Assembly (NCBI GenBank): GCA_017993715.1
Contig: JAGOME010000029.1
Span: 1 to 49,819 of the forward strand
Direction of reading: 5' to 3'
Source: Phycicoccus sp.
GTDB taxonomy: Bacteria; Actinomycetota; Actinomycetes; Actinomycetales; Dermatophilaceae
Length of the DNA: 49,819 bases
The notes beneath the pieces are model-generated. The model was not told the origin of the DNA. It did no database searches and saw only the letters and a list, made by a program, of their open reading frames with translations. The position numbers were made by a program, and so were the translations under genes. How positions within the stretch are numbered: position 1 is the first letter of the stretch; every line of letters starts with the position of its first letter. Below, one piece after another: positions 26,283 to 34,736 of this stretch.

Positions 26283-27065
26283 GTGCTCCACCGCCTCTTC
26301 ACTCGCCGCTGGCTCGGCGCCCTGGCCGGGGCCGTGGTCTTCGCCGTAGCTTGCTGGTTCCTCGGCCAATGGCAATACGGACGGCATGTCGCCAAGGTCG
26401 AGCGCAATGAGCGGATCGACGCGCACTATGAGGCGACGCCTGTCCCGGCCACGGACATTCTGACGTCCTCCCCGTTGCCGCTGGCTCGTCAGTGGACCCA
26501 TGTCACGGCGACCGGCAGTTACGCCGATGACGCCTTCTACGTCCGCAATCGCCCCAACAATGACGGGGTGTACGGCTACGAGATCCTCGCGCCGTTCGTG
26601 ACTGGGGACGGCGCGGCATTCCTCGTGGACCGGGGCTGGGTCAAGAACTCCGACGGCGGCGCCAACGTCCTGCCCGACGTACCGCCGGCCCCCAGCGGCG
26701 AGGTCACCCTGACAGGCTGGACGATCCCCGGCGAACGCTCCCTTGGACGCGAGTTGCCCGCTGGCCAACTGGCCTCTATCAATGTGGCCGAGGCGCGGAC
26801 CGCGACCGGAATCGAGCTCCTCGACGGCTACGTCCGGCTCGATCAGGAGACCACCGCGGACGGCGCTGAGCCGCCACGCCCGCAGGCCCTGGGCGCCCCC
26901 GACAAGAGCCTCGGCCCGCACCTGGCCTACGCGTGGAACTGGTGGCTTGTCATGCCGGCGGGGTTCGTGCTCGTTTGGCTCGGCATCCGCCGCGAGGAAC
27001 GCGACGAGAACCCTGACCCGGTCCGCGTGAAGAAGACGCGGATCTGGGACGAAGAAGACGAGTAG
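26283..27065 (+). CDS. SURF1 family protein (cytochrome oxidase assembly)
   Basis: A 260-residue membrane protein with two terminal transmembrane helices ([20 protein letters not shown] at residues 10-29 and [20 protein letters not shown] near 220-239) enclosing an extracytoplasmic domain with SURF1 motifs ([10 protein letters not shown]-like [17 protein letters not shown]). SURF1 assists insertion of heme a into cytochrome c oxidase. The GTG at 26283 is preferred to an upstream in-frame start because the TACGGT box is six bases away. It is transcribed divergently from moaA and convergently with the hydrolase gene, four bases apart. Confidence 0.88.
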   Translation: MLHRLFTRRWLGALAGAVVFAVACWFLGQWQYGRHVAKVERNERIDAHYEATPVPATDILTSSPLPLARQWTHVTATGSYADDAFYVRNRPNNDGVYGYEILAPFVTGDGAAFLVDRGWVKNSDGGANVLPDVPPAPSGEVTLTGWTIPGERSLGRELPAGQLASINVAEARTATGIELLDGYVRLDQETTADGAEPPRPQALGAPDKSLGPHLAYAWNWWLVMPAGFVLVWLGIRREERDENPDPVRVKKTRIWDEEDE

Positions 27066-27068
27066 GCG

Positions 27069-28331
27069 TCACGACCCGGACAGCCACGTCCGCATCTGCT
27101 CGTAGGCGGCCTCCGAGTTGAGTAACCCGAGATGACCGACCCGGGGCACAACCGCGACCTGGTCGTCCCGGAACCGCCGCACGTGCAACGCCGATCCCGA
27201 ATGCCGTGCCGACGCGGCCGGCACGACGAAGTCACCGACGAGGTCGGACAGGTGCGCTGGCAGGACCCCGTCGGTCGTCACGGCCACGACGGCATAGTGC
27301 GAAATGTCGTCCGCTGGCATCGGGTGAGTCCGGCGATCACCCGAGTCGTCGGGATGGCATGCCCAGTCCTGGGCGACCACGTTGCCGTGCTCCAGGTCCC
27401 GAATGCCGCCGCTGCGCAGCCGCAGGAGGTCGGTGGCCCAGCGGCTGCTCTCAGAGCGATCCAGCGCGTTGGCGGCTGCGGCCACCCCCCGCGCGATGGG
27501 CGACCCATCGTGCGGCGTACCCAAGGTGACGGTGTCCGACACCAGGGGCAGCCACTCGGCATCCTCGGACGCCGGTCGTGACTCGGCAGCGGCACCCGCG
27601 ATGGCCAGGGCGCTGTGCAGCACCAAGCCGCCCATCGAGTGGCCAATGAGCACGATCCGGCGCACCGGCACCGGCCACGCCGCCACGAGCTCGCTCAGGA
27701 GCTGATCCAGGACCGCGCCGTTGTCGGAGATCCGCAGCCCGGTGTTGAAGCGGATCAGCACCGGCGTCAGCCCAAGGTCCGTGTGCAGTCGGTCGGGGTA
27801 GAGCGTCCGCTCCTCCCCAGCCAGGCCCCAGTGGGCCTCGGTCTCGAAGAGCCCATGAAGGAAGACCACGATGTCCGACGTCGCCTCCGGAAAGGCGGCA
27901 GCGACCGACTCCCGCGACAGCGGCACTCGCCGACCGGCCCCCCGGACGTGCAGGTCGGCGGCGATGGACCGGGCCTCTCGTGCGATGGTGTCTCCGCGCA
28001 GTCCCAGACCGATCGCCAGCGCGGAGTGAGCGGCGGGGCCGTCGTGCACGCTCGGCCGGTCGCCCGCGCCCTCGCCCAAGCGGTGTGCGGCGATCTGGCC
28101 AGCAGCTCGGGCCACGAGATCGACGCCCAGGGCCGTCGCGGCATACACCCCTGCCGTCACGCCGTCGCTGATGACCTTGACCGGGGCCGCGGCCGGTCCG
28201 ACGGCCTGCCCGATAAGCCCGTGGACCGCGTCGCTCGTGGCGAAGTGGGCCCCACGGACCATGGTGGTCAGGGAACGCAGGGTGGAGCCGGCCACCTGGC
28301 CGAAATCCCGGGCCTCGTCGGGTTGCACCAC
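27069..28331 (-). CDS. Alpha/beta hydrolase, lipase-like
   Basis: A 420-residue protein with a C-terminal alpha/beta-hydrolase fold: oxyanion strand SDIVVFLHGLFETEAHW at about 155, nucleophile elbow RIVLIGHSMGGLVLHSALAI at about 228-247, and a late histidine in VPRVGHLGLLNSE. The first 140 residues are Ala-rich helical and have no motif I recognise; no signal peptide is evident. Substrate unknown, probably an ester. The start is GTG (28331 or 28328). It is the downstream neighbour of the ABC exporter gene, 42 bases away on the same strand. Confidence 0.8.
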   Translation of the reverse strand: MVQPDEARDFGQVAGSTLRSLTTMVRGAHFATSDAVHGLIGQAVGPAAAPVKVISDGVTAGVYAATALGVDLVARAAGQIAAHRLGEGAGDRPSVHDGPAAHSALAIGLGLRGDTIAREARSIAADLHVRGAGRRVPLSRESVAAAFPEATSDIVVFLHGLFETEAHWGLAGEERTLYPDRLHTDLGLTPVLIRFNTGLRISDNGAVLDQLLSELVAAWPVPVRRIVLIGHSMGGLVLHSALAIAGAAAESRPASEDAEWLPLVSDTVTLGTPHDGSPIARGVAAAANALDRSESSRWATDLLRLRSGGIRDLEHGNVVAQDWACHPDDSGDRRTHPMPADDISHYAVVAVTTDGVLPAHLSDLVGDFVVPAASARHSGSALHVRRFRDDQVAVVPRVGHLGLLNSEAAYEQMRTWLSGS

Positions 28332-28373
28332 CCCATCGTGCCCTGGAAAGGCCGACCGTGGACGTGACGGCCG

Positions 28374-30302
28374 TCAGTGGACGTGTCCGCTGCCGGCCGT
28401 CACCGACTCAGCCTCGGTTTCCTGCCCTGCGGAGGTCGCCGGGATCGCCGCCGCGAACTGGGTCTCGTAGAGGTGGGCGTAGAGGCCCCCTGCGGCGAGC
28501 AGGGCCGTGTGCGTGCCGCGCTCGACGATCCGCCCGTCGTCGACGACGAGGATCTCGTCGGCCTGGCGGATGGTCGAGAGCCGGTGGGCGATGACCAGGG
28601 CGGTCCGGCCGGCCAAGGCCGAGTCGAGGGCACGTTGCAAGGCGACCTCGGACTCGCTGTCCAGGTGCGCGGTCGCCTCATCGAGGACGACCAGGCCCGG
28701 ACCCTTGAGGAGCAGGCGGGCAATCGCCAGCCGCTGCTTCTCGCCGCCGGACAGGCGGTGACCGCGGTCGCCTACGACGGTGTCAATGCCTGAGGGCAGG
28801 GACTGGATGAGCGGCCAGATCTGGGCGGCCCGCAGAGCGGTCTCCAGCTCGGCATCGGTGGCGTCGGGGCGGGCATAGCGCAGATTGCCGGCGATGGTGT
28901 CGTGGAAGAGATGACTCTCCTGCGTGACAACGCCGACGGCCTCACGCAGGGAGTCCAGCGATGCGTCGCGCAGATCGACACCCCCGATCCGCACGGCGCC
29001 AGCGGTCGGGTCATACAGCCGGGCCACGAGCGAGGTGATCGTCGTCTTGCCGGCCCCGCTGGGCCCGACGAGCGCGACCATCGTGCCGGGGCGGATGTCG
29101 ACGCTCACGTCGTGCAGCACCTCACCGGAGCCGGTGCGGTCACCGGTCGCGATGCCCTCAAGGGAGGCCACCGACACCTCGTCGGCCGTCGGGTAACGGA
29201 AGCTCACCGCATCCAGCTCGACTCCCACTGGCCCAGCGGGAATCGTGACCGGGTGTGCAGCCTCCTGCACCAGGGGCCTCAGATCGAGCACCTCGAAGAC
29301 TCGCTCAAAGGAGACCAGCGCCGTCATCACGTCGACGCGGATGTTCGACAGCGCCGTGAGCGGCCCGTAGAGCCGGGCCAGCAGGGCGGTGAGGGCGAGC
29401 AGGGTGCCGATGGTCAGGTTGCCGTCGACGGCCATCACGCCACCAAACCCGTAGACCATGGCGGTCGCGAGCGACCCGATGAGCGTGAGAGCGATGAAGA
29501 AGACCGAACGGTTGGCGGCAATGCGCACTCCGACGTCGCGCACCCGACCGGCGCGGTCGGCATACCCCTCGTCCTCGGTGCGGGCGGAGCCGAACAGCTT
29601 GACGAGCAGGGCCCCGGCGACGTTGAACCGCTCGGTCATCCGCGATCCGAGGTCGGCGTTGAGGACCATCTGCTCACGAGTCAGCCCGGCGAGGCGTTGC
29701 CCCATGAACCTGGCCGGGAGGATGAACAGCGGGACCAGGGCGATCGCTGCAATCGTCAGTTGCCAGGACAGCGAGACCATGGCGATGACAATGACGATCA
29801 GGCCGATGACATTGCTCACCGCGCTCGAGATGACCGAGGTGAAGGCCTGCTGAGCACCCATGACGTCGCTGTTGAGGCGGGCGACGAGAGACCCAGTCTG
29901 GGCTCGGGTGAAGAAGGCGATGGGCTGGCGCAACACGTGGCTGAAGACCTGGGTCCGCAGGTCGTAGATCAGGCCCTCCCCGATCCGGGCCGACTGCCAC
30001 CGTTGGGCGAAGACGACGAAGGCGTCCAGCACGGCAATCCCCGCAACCAGCAGGGCGGTGCGGATGACGTGGGCGCTGTCACCGGTGCTGACTCCCTCGT
30101 CGATGAGCGACTTGAGCAACAGCGGTGCGGCCACGATGAGGGCCGCGTCGATGGCCACGAGGGTCAGGAAGACGCCGATCCGCTGCACGTACGGCCGGGC
30201 ATAGCCCATGACCCGGCGCGTCGTGCCGGGCTGCAACTGCTGCCCCTTGACACTGCTGTCGCGCGACAGGCTGTGCATGACTTGCCATCCCGCCATACTC
30301 AC
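28374..30302 (-). CDS. ABC exporter, fused membrane and ATPase domains
   Basis: A 642-residue half-transporter of the MsbA/LmrA type. Residues 40-330 form the six-helix exporter domain (RIGVFLTLVAIDAALIVAAP; SNVIGLIVIVIAMVSLSWQL). The ATPase has Walker A ALVGPSGAGKTTI, Q-loop VTQESHLF, signature RLSGGEKQRLAI, Walker B GLVVLDEATAHLD and the H-loop VIAHRLSTI. It must dimerise; no partner half-transporter is adjacent, so a homodimer is likely. Substrates of this type are lipids, drugs or peptides and cannot be predicted. The start is GTG 30302, or ATG 30296 two codons later. Confidence 0.9.
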   Translation of the reverse strand: MSMAGWQVMHSLSRDSSVKGQQLQPGTTRRVMGYARPYVQRIGVFLTLVAIDAALIVAAPLLLKSLIDEGVSTGDSAHVIRTALLVAGIAVLDAFVVFAQRWQSARIGEGLIYDLRTQVFSHVLRQPIAFFTRAQTGSLVARLNSDVMGAQQAFTSVISSAVSNVIGLIVIVIAMVSLSWQLTIAAIALVPLFILPARFMGQRLAGLTREQMVLNADLGSRMTERFNVAGALLVKLFGSARTEDEGYADRAGRVRDVGVRIAANRSVFFIALTLIGSLATAMVYGFGGVMAVDGNLTIGTLLALTALLARLYGPLTALSNIRVDVMTALVSFERVFEVLDLRPLVQEAAHPVTIPAGPVGVELDAVSFRYPTADEVSVASLEGIATGDRTGSGEVLHDVSVDIRPGTMVALVGPSGAGKTTITSLVARLYDPTAGAVRIGGVDLRDASLDSLREAVGVVTQESHLFHDTIAGNLRYARPDATDAELETALRAAQIWPLIQSLPSGIDTVVGDRGHRLSGGEKQRLAIARLLLKGPGLVVLDEATAHLDSESEVALQRALDSALAGRTALVIAHRLSTIRQADEILVVDDGRIVERGTHTALLAAGGLYAHLYETQFAAAIPATSAGQETEAESVTAGSGHVH

Positions 30303-30344
30303 GGGCGCACCTACTTCTTCTCACCAGGGGTCTTGACCTGGCAG

Positions 30345-30944
30345 TCAACCAGAACGTGCCCCCACGGCATTCCCCGTGATGCGCTGGACGACCAGGCCGG
30401 CCACAGCCTGGGTGCGAGCCAGCTCACCGGGTATCGGCGTCAGCCCGGCGGCCACGGCCTGCTCGAGGGCCCGATCCGCAAGGACGCCAGCGCAGAGCGT
30501 GCGCGCGACAGCCCCGACAGGTGCACCGGGCAGCCCGGGGCGCACGACACGGTGACGACCTTGGTCATCAATGAGGACCACAGCACCAGTCCAGCCATGG
30601 GCAGCGGCGACGTCGAGGGCTGCCTCGGCCAGGGCCTCGGGATCGTCGAGGACCTCGGTGATGGTGACGTCGGGACCCAGCGACGCGGCGGCATTCGGCA
30701 GATCGACCCGCCAGTGATAGCCCTGGCTAAGGAGCACGGGGATGAGGACGACCGGTCGGCCCGGGGGCAGGACCGCGGCCACGTCGCCCACCTTGGGGGC
30801 ATGGTGGTCCAGGAATGCCGTGTGCACCGGTCCGCAATGCCGCTGGCGGACGAGGTCGGCGAGGGCGTCGATTCCGGCCGCATGCCGCGGGTCCGGAGAG
30901 CCATGCGCGAGCAGGACGACCGACGGGTGGCCGGTCCCGCTCAC
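30345..30944 (-). CDS. Sirohydrochlorin chelatase (CbiX/SirB family)
   Basis: A 199-residue class II chelatase. The N-terminal strand VVLLAHGSPDPRHAAGIDAL holds the metal-binding histidine, and VVLIPVLLSQGYHWRVDLPN the second conserved His region. With the preceding dehydrogenase gene it completes siroheme formation: iron insertion into sirohydrochlorin for the sulfite reductase encoded upstream. The GTG start overlaps the stop of the cysG-N gene (GTGA), showing translational coupling; the longer upstream frame is an artefact. It is the last gene of the sulfate operon. Confidence 0.85.
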   Translation of the reverse strand: MSGTGHPSVVLLAHGSPDPRHAAGIDALADLVRQRHCGPVHTAFLDHHAPKVGDVAAVLPPGRPVVLIPVLLSQGYHWRVDLPNAAASLGPDVTITEVLDDPEALAEAALDVAAAHGWTGAVVLIDDQGRHRVVRPGLPGAPVGAVARTLCAGVLADRALEQAVAAGLTPIPGELARTQAVAGLVVQRITGNAVGARSG

Positions 30945-31462
30945 GAGGCCAGCCGGATCCGGGTGCGGGCGACCGGCAGGGTGCCGTCCGCCAGACCCGC
31001 CTTGACGGCGTTGCGGACCGCGCACGCCCGACCTGGGTCTCCCCCGGCCGTGACGGCGATGGTGATCCCGGCAGCCGCAGTGCCGATCTCGCCCCGGGTG
31101 ATCGCCGGTGTCCAGGCGGCCGTGGACCGGGCATCGTCAGCGCGCACACACCACACGCGCTCGGCTTCCGCCTGTGCCGCAACGATGCCATTGACGGCGG
31201 GGTCGGAGGTCGCCGCATGGACGAACCAGGCCGGCGAGGGCTCCATGAGGTCTGACGGCGACCAGGACCGACGATGCCACGTGACTGATCCGGCGGCGGC
31301 AAGGCGAGCAATCTCGGAGACCGCGTCAGGGGCGATGACCTCGACCAGGCCGCCGGCAACGAGCAGGCCGGCCGTGCGCCGAGCAGCGACGGCGCCCCCA
31401 CCCACGACGAGCACGCGCCGGCCGCGCAGGCTGAGGGTCACCGGGTAGTCAGGATCGGACAT
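30941..31462 (-). CDS. Precorrin-2 dehydrogenase (CysG N-terminal domain type)
   Basis: A 173-residue NAD-dependent dehydrogenase oxidising precorrin-2 to sirohydrochlorin. The Rossmann motif RRVLVVGGGAVAARRTAGLL is at residues 15-34; ACAVRNAVKAGLADGTLP matches the C-terminal part of the Met8/CysG-N fold. The uroporphyrinogen methyltransferase half of CysG is absent here and must be encoded elsewhere. It lies between cysN (15 bases) and the chelatase gene (4-base overlap), which assigns it to siroheme supply for sulfite reductase. Confidence 0.88.
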   Translation of the reverse strand: MSDPDYPVTLSLRGRRVLVVGGGAVAARRTAGLLVAGGLVEVIAPDAVSEIARLAAAGSVTWHRRSWSPSDLMEPSPAWFVHAATSDPAVNGIVAAQAEAERVWCVRADDARSTAAWTPAITRGEIGTAAAGITIAVTAGGDPGRACAVRNAVKAGLADGTLPVARTRIRLAS

Positions 31463-31477
31463 GGTCAGGGCCGTCGC

Positions 31478-32821
31478 TCAGATGCCGTCGCCGGCGTTGC
31501 GATCGGGCGTCTCCGCCATTCCCGCCGCGAGCGTCGACCCATCGCTCTCGTCGATAAGGAGGAAGGCCCCCGTGCGGCGCAAGAGCCGATAGTCATCGAC
31601 GGGCACGTCCTGAGCCAGACGGACCCGGACCCGGCCGAGCGCGTTGAGAGACAGGCTCTCTGGCGCCGTGCGCCGCTCCAGGGTCGTCACGTCGAGCTCG
31701 TCGACAATCTCGTCGACCAGGCCTCGCACGGTGCGGGTGCCCAGGCGGACCAGCACTCGGTCCCGGGCCCGCAGCGGCCGCTCGGACAACACGGACACGG
31801 TGCCGGCCAGGGTGCGCGTGACCTCGGGCGCGTCGCCGACCGCAGCCAGCAGATCACCACGCGCGATGTCGATGTCATCGGCGAGGCGCAGGACGACCGA
31901 CTCACCGGCCACCGCGTGCTCTCCAGCAACGACGCCACCATCGCGATCGGCACGGTCCACACCGACGATCTGCGTGCGTCGACCGGTCGGCAGGACCATG
32001 ACCTCGTCCCCCACCGCCACCACACCGGAGGTGAGCCGCCCCGCGTAGCCGCGGTAGTCGCGATGCTGCGCAGTCTGGGGACGGATGACGAGTTGGACCG
32101 GGAAACGGAACGGCTCGACGCTCGGGTCGACACCGACCGGGACGGCCTCGAGGTGCTCCAGGAGAGTCGGTCCGGCATACCAAGGGGTGAACGCGGACCG
32201 ATCAACAACGTTGTCCCCGAGCAGGGCGGACAACGGCACCGCGACGACCTCGTCGACACCGAACCGGGTGGCGAGGGACGTGAACTCCGCCACGATCTCG
32301 TCGAAGCGCTCCCGGCTCCAGCCGACCAGATCCATCTTGTTGACCGCGACTGCGACGTGCCGGACCCCGAGCAGACCGGTCACGGCCAGGTGCCGCCGGG
32401 TCTGCTCGACCACTCCGTGCCGAGCATCGACCAGGATCAGTGCAAGCTCGGCCGTGGACGCGCCGGTCACCATGTTGCGGGTGTACTGCACGTGGCCCGG
32501 AGTGTCGGCCAGGACGTAGGACCGGGTGGCGGTCGAGAAGTACCGGTAGGCCACGTCAATGGTGATGCCCTGCTCGCGCTCGGCACGCAGGCCGTCGGTG
32601 AGGAGGGCGAGGTCCGGGGCGGGCAGACCGCGCTCGCGGCTGACGCGGGCTACGGCTTCGAGCTGGTCTGCGAGAACGGATTTGGTGTCGTGCAGGAGGC
32701 GACCCACGAGGGTGGACTTGCCGTCGTCGACCGATCCCGCCGTCGCCAGACGCAGGAGGTCGTGGCGAGCGCCGACGGCCGCGGCTCCCGACGGGGCGGG
32801 CTGTTCCAGGGTGACACTCAT
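31478..32821 (-). CDS. cysN: Sulfate adenylyltransferase subunit 1 (GTPase)
   Basis: A 447-residue GTPase that drives ATP sulfurylase. G motifs are visible: TAGSVDDGKSTLVGRLLH (G1), LADTPGHVQYTRNMVTGAST (G3) and VAVNKMDLV (G4); the remaining part holds the EF-Tu-like domains 2 and 3. The CysC (APS kinase) extension of bifunctional CysNC proteins is absent, in keeping with an APS-reducing pathway. The start codon overlaps the cysD stop (TGATG), so the two subunits are co-translated. Confidence 0.95.
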   Translation of the reverse strand: MSVTLEQPAPSGAAAVGARHDLLRLATAGSVDDGKSTLVGRLLHDTKSVLADQLEAVARVSRERGLPAPDLALLTDGLRAEREQGITIDVAYRYFSTATRSYVLADTPGHVQYTRNMVTGASTAELALILVDARHGVVEQTRRHLAVTGLLGVRHVAVAVNKMDLVGWSRERFDEIVAEFTSLATRFGVDEVVAVPLSALLGDNVVDRSAFTPWYAGPTLLEHLEAVPVGVDPSVEPFRFPVQLVIRPQTAQHRDYRGYAGRLTSGVVAVGDEVMVLPTGRRTQIVGVDRADRDGGVVAGEHAVAGESVVLRLADDIDIARGDLLAAVGDAPEVTRTLAGTVSVLSERPLRARDRVLVRLGTRTVRGLVDEIVDELDVTTLERRTAPESLSLNALGRVRVRLAQDVPVDDYRLLRRTGAFLLIDESDGSTLAAGMAETPDRNAGDGI

Positions 32822-33744
32822 CAGAAGTACCCCTCCTTCTTGCGGTCTTCCATGGCGGCTTCGGAGAGTCGGTCGTCAGCCCGGGTCGCTCCCCGCTCGG
32901 TGAGCTCGGACAGCGCGATCTCTCGGACGACGGCGGCGATGTCACGGGCCTCGGAGTCGACGGCCCCCGTGCAGCTCATGTCCCCGACCGTGCGATAGCG
33001 CACCACTCGGGTCTCAACGGTCTCGTGCGGCTTGGGGCCGCCCCAGTCGCCGGCCGTCAGCCACATCCCGTCGCGTGCGAAGACCTCGCGGGTGTGGGCG
33101 TAGTAGAGGTCGGGCAGGGCGATCTCTTCGCGCTCGATGTAGCGCCAGACGTCCAGCTCGGTCCAGTTCGAGAGGGGGAAGACACGCACGTGCTCGCCTG
33201 GGGCGTGCCGACCGTTGTAGAGGTCCCACAGCTCCGGACGTTGACGGCGGGGGTCCCAGCCGCCAAAAGCGTCGCGCAGGCTGAAGACCCGCTCCTTGGC
33301 CCGGGCCTTCTCCTCGTCGCGCCGTCCTCCGCCGAAGACCGCGTCGAACTTGCCGTCCTCGATCGCGGCCAGCAGCGGCTGCGTCTGCAGCGGGTTGCGG
33401 GTGCCGTCGGCCCGCTCACGCAGGCGGCCGTCGTCGATCCAGTCCTGGACGTTGGCCACGACGAGCCGGGCCCCCAGGGCTGCAACGGTGTCGTCGCGGT
33501 AGGTGAGCACCTCCGGGAAGTTGTGTCCGGTGTCGACGTGCAGGAGGGTGAAGGGCATCGGTCCGGGGGCAAAGGCCTTGCGGGCCAGGTGCACCATGAC
33601 CACGGAGTCCTTGCCGCCGGAGAAGAGGATGACCGGGCGCTCGAATTCGCCCGCGACCTCGCGGAAGATGTGGATCGCTTCGCTCTCCAGGAGGTCGAGG
33701 TGATCCAGCCCGGCGGTCCCGCGTGGGGGCGCAGTCGTCGTCAC
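32821..33744 (-). CDS. cysD: Sulfate adenylyltransferase subunit 2
   Basis: A 307-residue catalytic subunit of ATP sulfurylase, forming adenosine 5'-phosphosulfate (APS) from ATP and sulfate. The PP-loop PVILFSGGKDSVVMVHLARK is at about residue 38-57, and the conserved FGGGRRDEEKARAKERVFSL follows. Start is GTG 33744. It is 48 bases downstream of cysH and overlaps cysN by one base. Confidence 0.95.
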   Translation of the reverse strand: MTTTAPPRGTAGLDHLDLLESEAIHIFREVAGEFERPVILFSGGKDSVVMVHLARKAFAPGPMPFTLLHVDTGHNFPEVLTYRDDTVAALGARLVVANVQDWIDDGRLRERADGTRNPLQTQPLLAAIEDGKFDAVFGGGRRDEEKARAKERVFSLRDAFGGWDPRRQRPELWDLYNGRHAPGEHVRVFPLSNWTELDVWRYIEREEIALPDLYYAHTREVFARDGMWLTAGDWGGPKPHETVETRVVRYRTVGDMSCTGAVDSEARDIAAVVREIALSELTERGATRADDRLSEAAMEDRKKEGYF

Positions 33745-33792
33745 GTCAGTGCTTTCGGTCGTCGGGTACGGCGGGGTGGGCGGGCTGCCGCC

Positions 33793-34533
33793 TCACGTGT
33801 GCAGGCCGCATTCGGTCTTGTTCTGTCCCGCCCAACGGCCGGCCCGGGCGTCCTCGCCGGGGGCCACGGGACGCGTGCACGGGGCGCAGCCGATCGAGGC
33901 GTAGCCCTCGTCCCGCAGGGGGTTGAGGAACACGTTGTGGGCGCTGACGTAGCCGTCGAGGTCGGCGTCGGACCACCCTGCGGTCGGGTTGAGCTTGACC
34001 ATTGACCGCTTGGCGTCCCATTCGACCAGGGCGACGTCCGCACGCGTCGTGGCGTCGACCCGACGCATCCCGGTGACCCAGGCGGCATACCCGCTCAGGG
34101 CCCGGTTGAGCGGCTCGACCTTGCGCTGGGCGCAGCAGGCATCGGGGTCGCGATCGTGCAGCGCGGGGCCATGCTGGGCATCCTGCTCAGCCACGGTGAG
34201 GAGAGGAAGGATCGTGCGCAGGCGGATCGGGAGCATGGCGGCATACGCGTCCCGGGTCCCGAGTGTCTCGGCGAAGTGGTAGCCGGTGTCGAGGAAGAAG
34301 ACATCGGTGTCGGGGATGGCGGTGCCAACCAGATGGACCAGGGCTTCATCGCCCATGGAGGAGGCGACCGTCAGGCCGGCGCCGAAGGTCTGGGCGGCCC
34401 AGCGCAGGACGTCCACGGCGAGCTGGATGCGGGCGGCGGGGGTCTGAGCATCCTCCTCGAGGGCAGCGAACCTCGCCTGGGCCTCAACGGCCAGGTCGCG
34501 CAGGCCGGGGTCGGTGGCCGTGACGACGCTCAT
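33793..34533 (-). CDS. cysH: APS reductase (adenylyl-sulfate reductase, [4Fe-4S] type)
   Basis: A 246-residue reductase converting APS to sulfite and AMP with thioredoxin. The cysteine pairs that hold the [4Fe-4S] cluster are present (DACCAQRK and IGCAPCTRPV), which marks it as an APS reductase rather than a PAPS reductase; the catalytic cysteine is in the C-terminal KTECGLHT. The PP-loop-like VASSMGDEALVHLV is near residue 58. ATG 34533 is preceded by GGAGGA and overlaps the stop of the small zinc-ribbon gene (ATGA). Confidence 0.95.
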   Translation of the reverse strand: MSVVTATDPGLRDLAVEAQARFAALEEDAQTPAARIQLAVDVLRWAAQTFGAGLTVASSMGDEALVHLVGTAIPDTDVFFLDTGYHFAETLGTRDAYAAMLPIRLRTILPLLTVAEQDAQHGPALHDRDPDACCAQRKVEPLNRALSGYAAWVTGMRRVDATTRADVALVEWDAKRSMVKLNPTAGWSDADLDGYVSAHNVFLNPLRDEGYASIGCAPCTRPVAPGEDARAGRWAGQNKTECGLHT

Positions 34534-34736
34534 CGGGAGTCCTCCGTCGCTGTCAGGGCGAGCTCCTCGCGCACCCGGGCGGGAATGCCGTCGTCGGCGA
34601 TCCGGATGAGGCTGACCGTGAACACGCGGGCACACGCCCGGCAGTGCCACGCCTCGGCCTGCTCCTGCGGCCAGAGATCCTCCTCGGCGCAGAACGGGCA
34701 GTGGCGAATGGCCGCGGAGCGCAGTGACTCGCTCAT
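34530..34736 (-). CDS. Small zinc-ribbon protein of the sulfite reductase operon
   Basis: A 68-residue protein with two CxxC knuckles, HCPFCAEEDLWP and AWHCRACARVF, spaced 18 residues apart: a rubredoxin or zinc-ribbon-like fold. It overlaps sir upstream and cysH downstream by 4 bases each, so the three are tightly coupled. A gene of this size in this position is known from Streptomyces sulfate clusters but remains uncharacterised as far as I recall. An electron carrier or metal chaperone for sulfite reductase or APS reductase is possible; this is inference. ATG 34736 gives the full CxxC protein. Confidence 0.8.
   Translation of the reverse strand: MSESLRSAAIRHCPFCAEEDLWPQEQAEAWHCRACARVFTVSLIRIADDGIPARVREELALTATEDSR

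Noticed and set aside
28902-31448. Open frame of 848 codons on the plus strand
   Set aside because: Shadow of the ABC exporter, chelatase and cysG-N genes.
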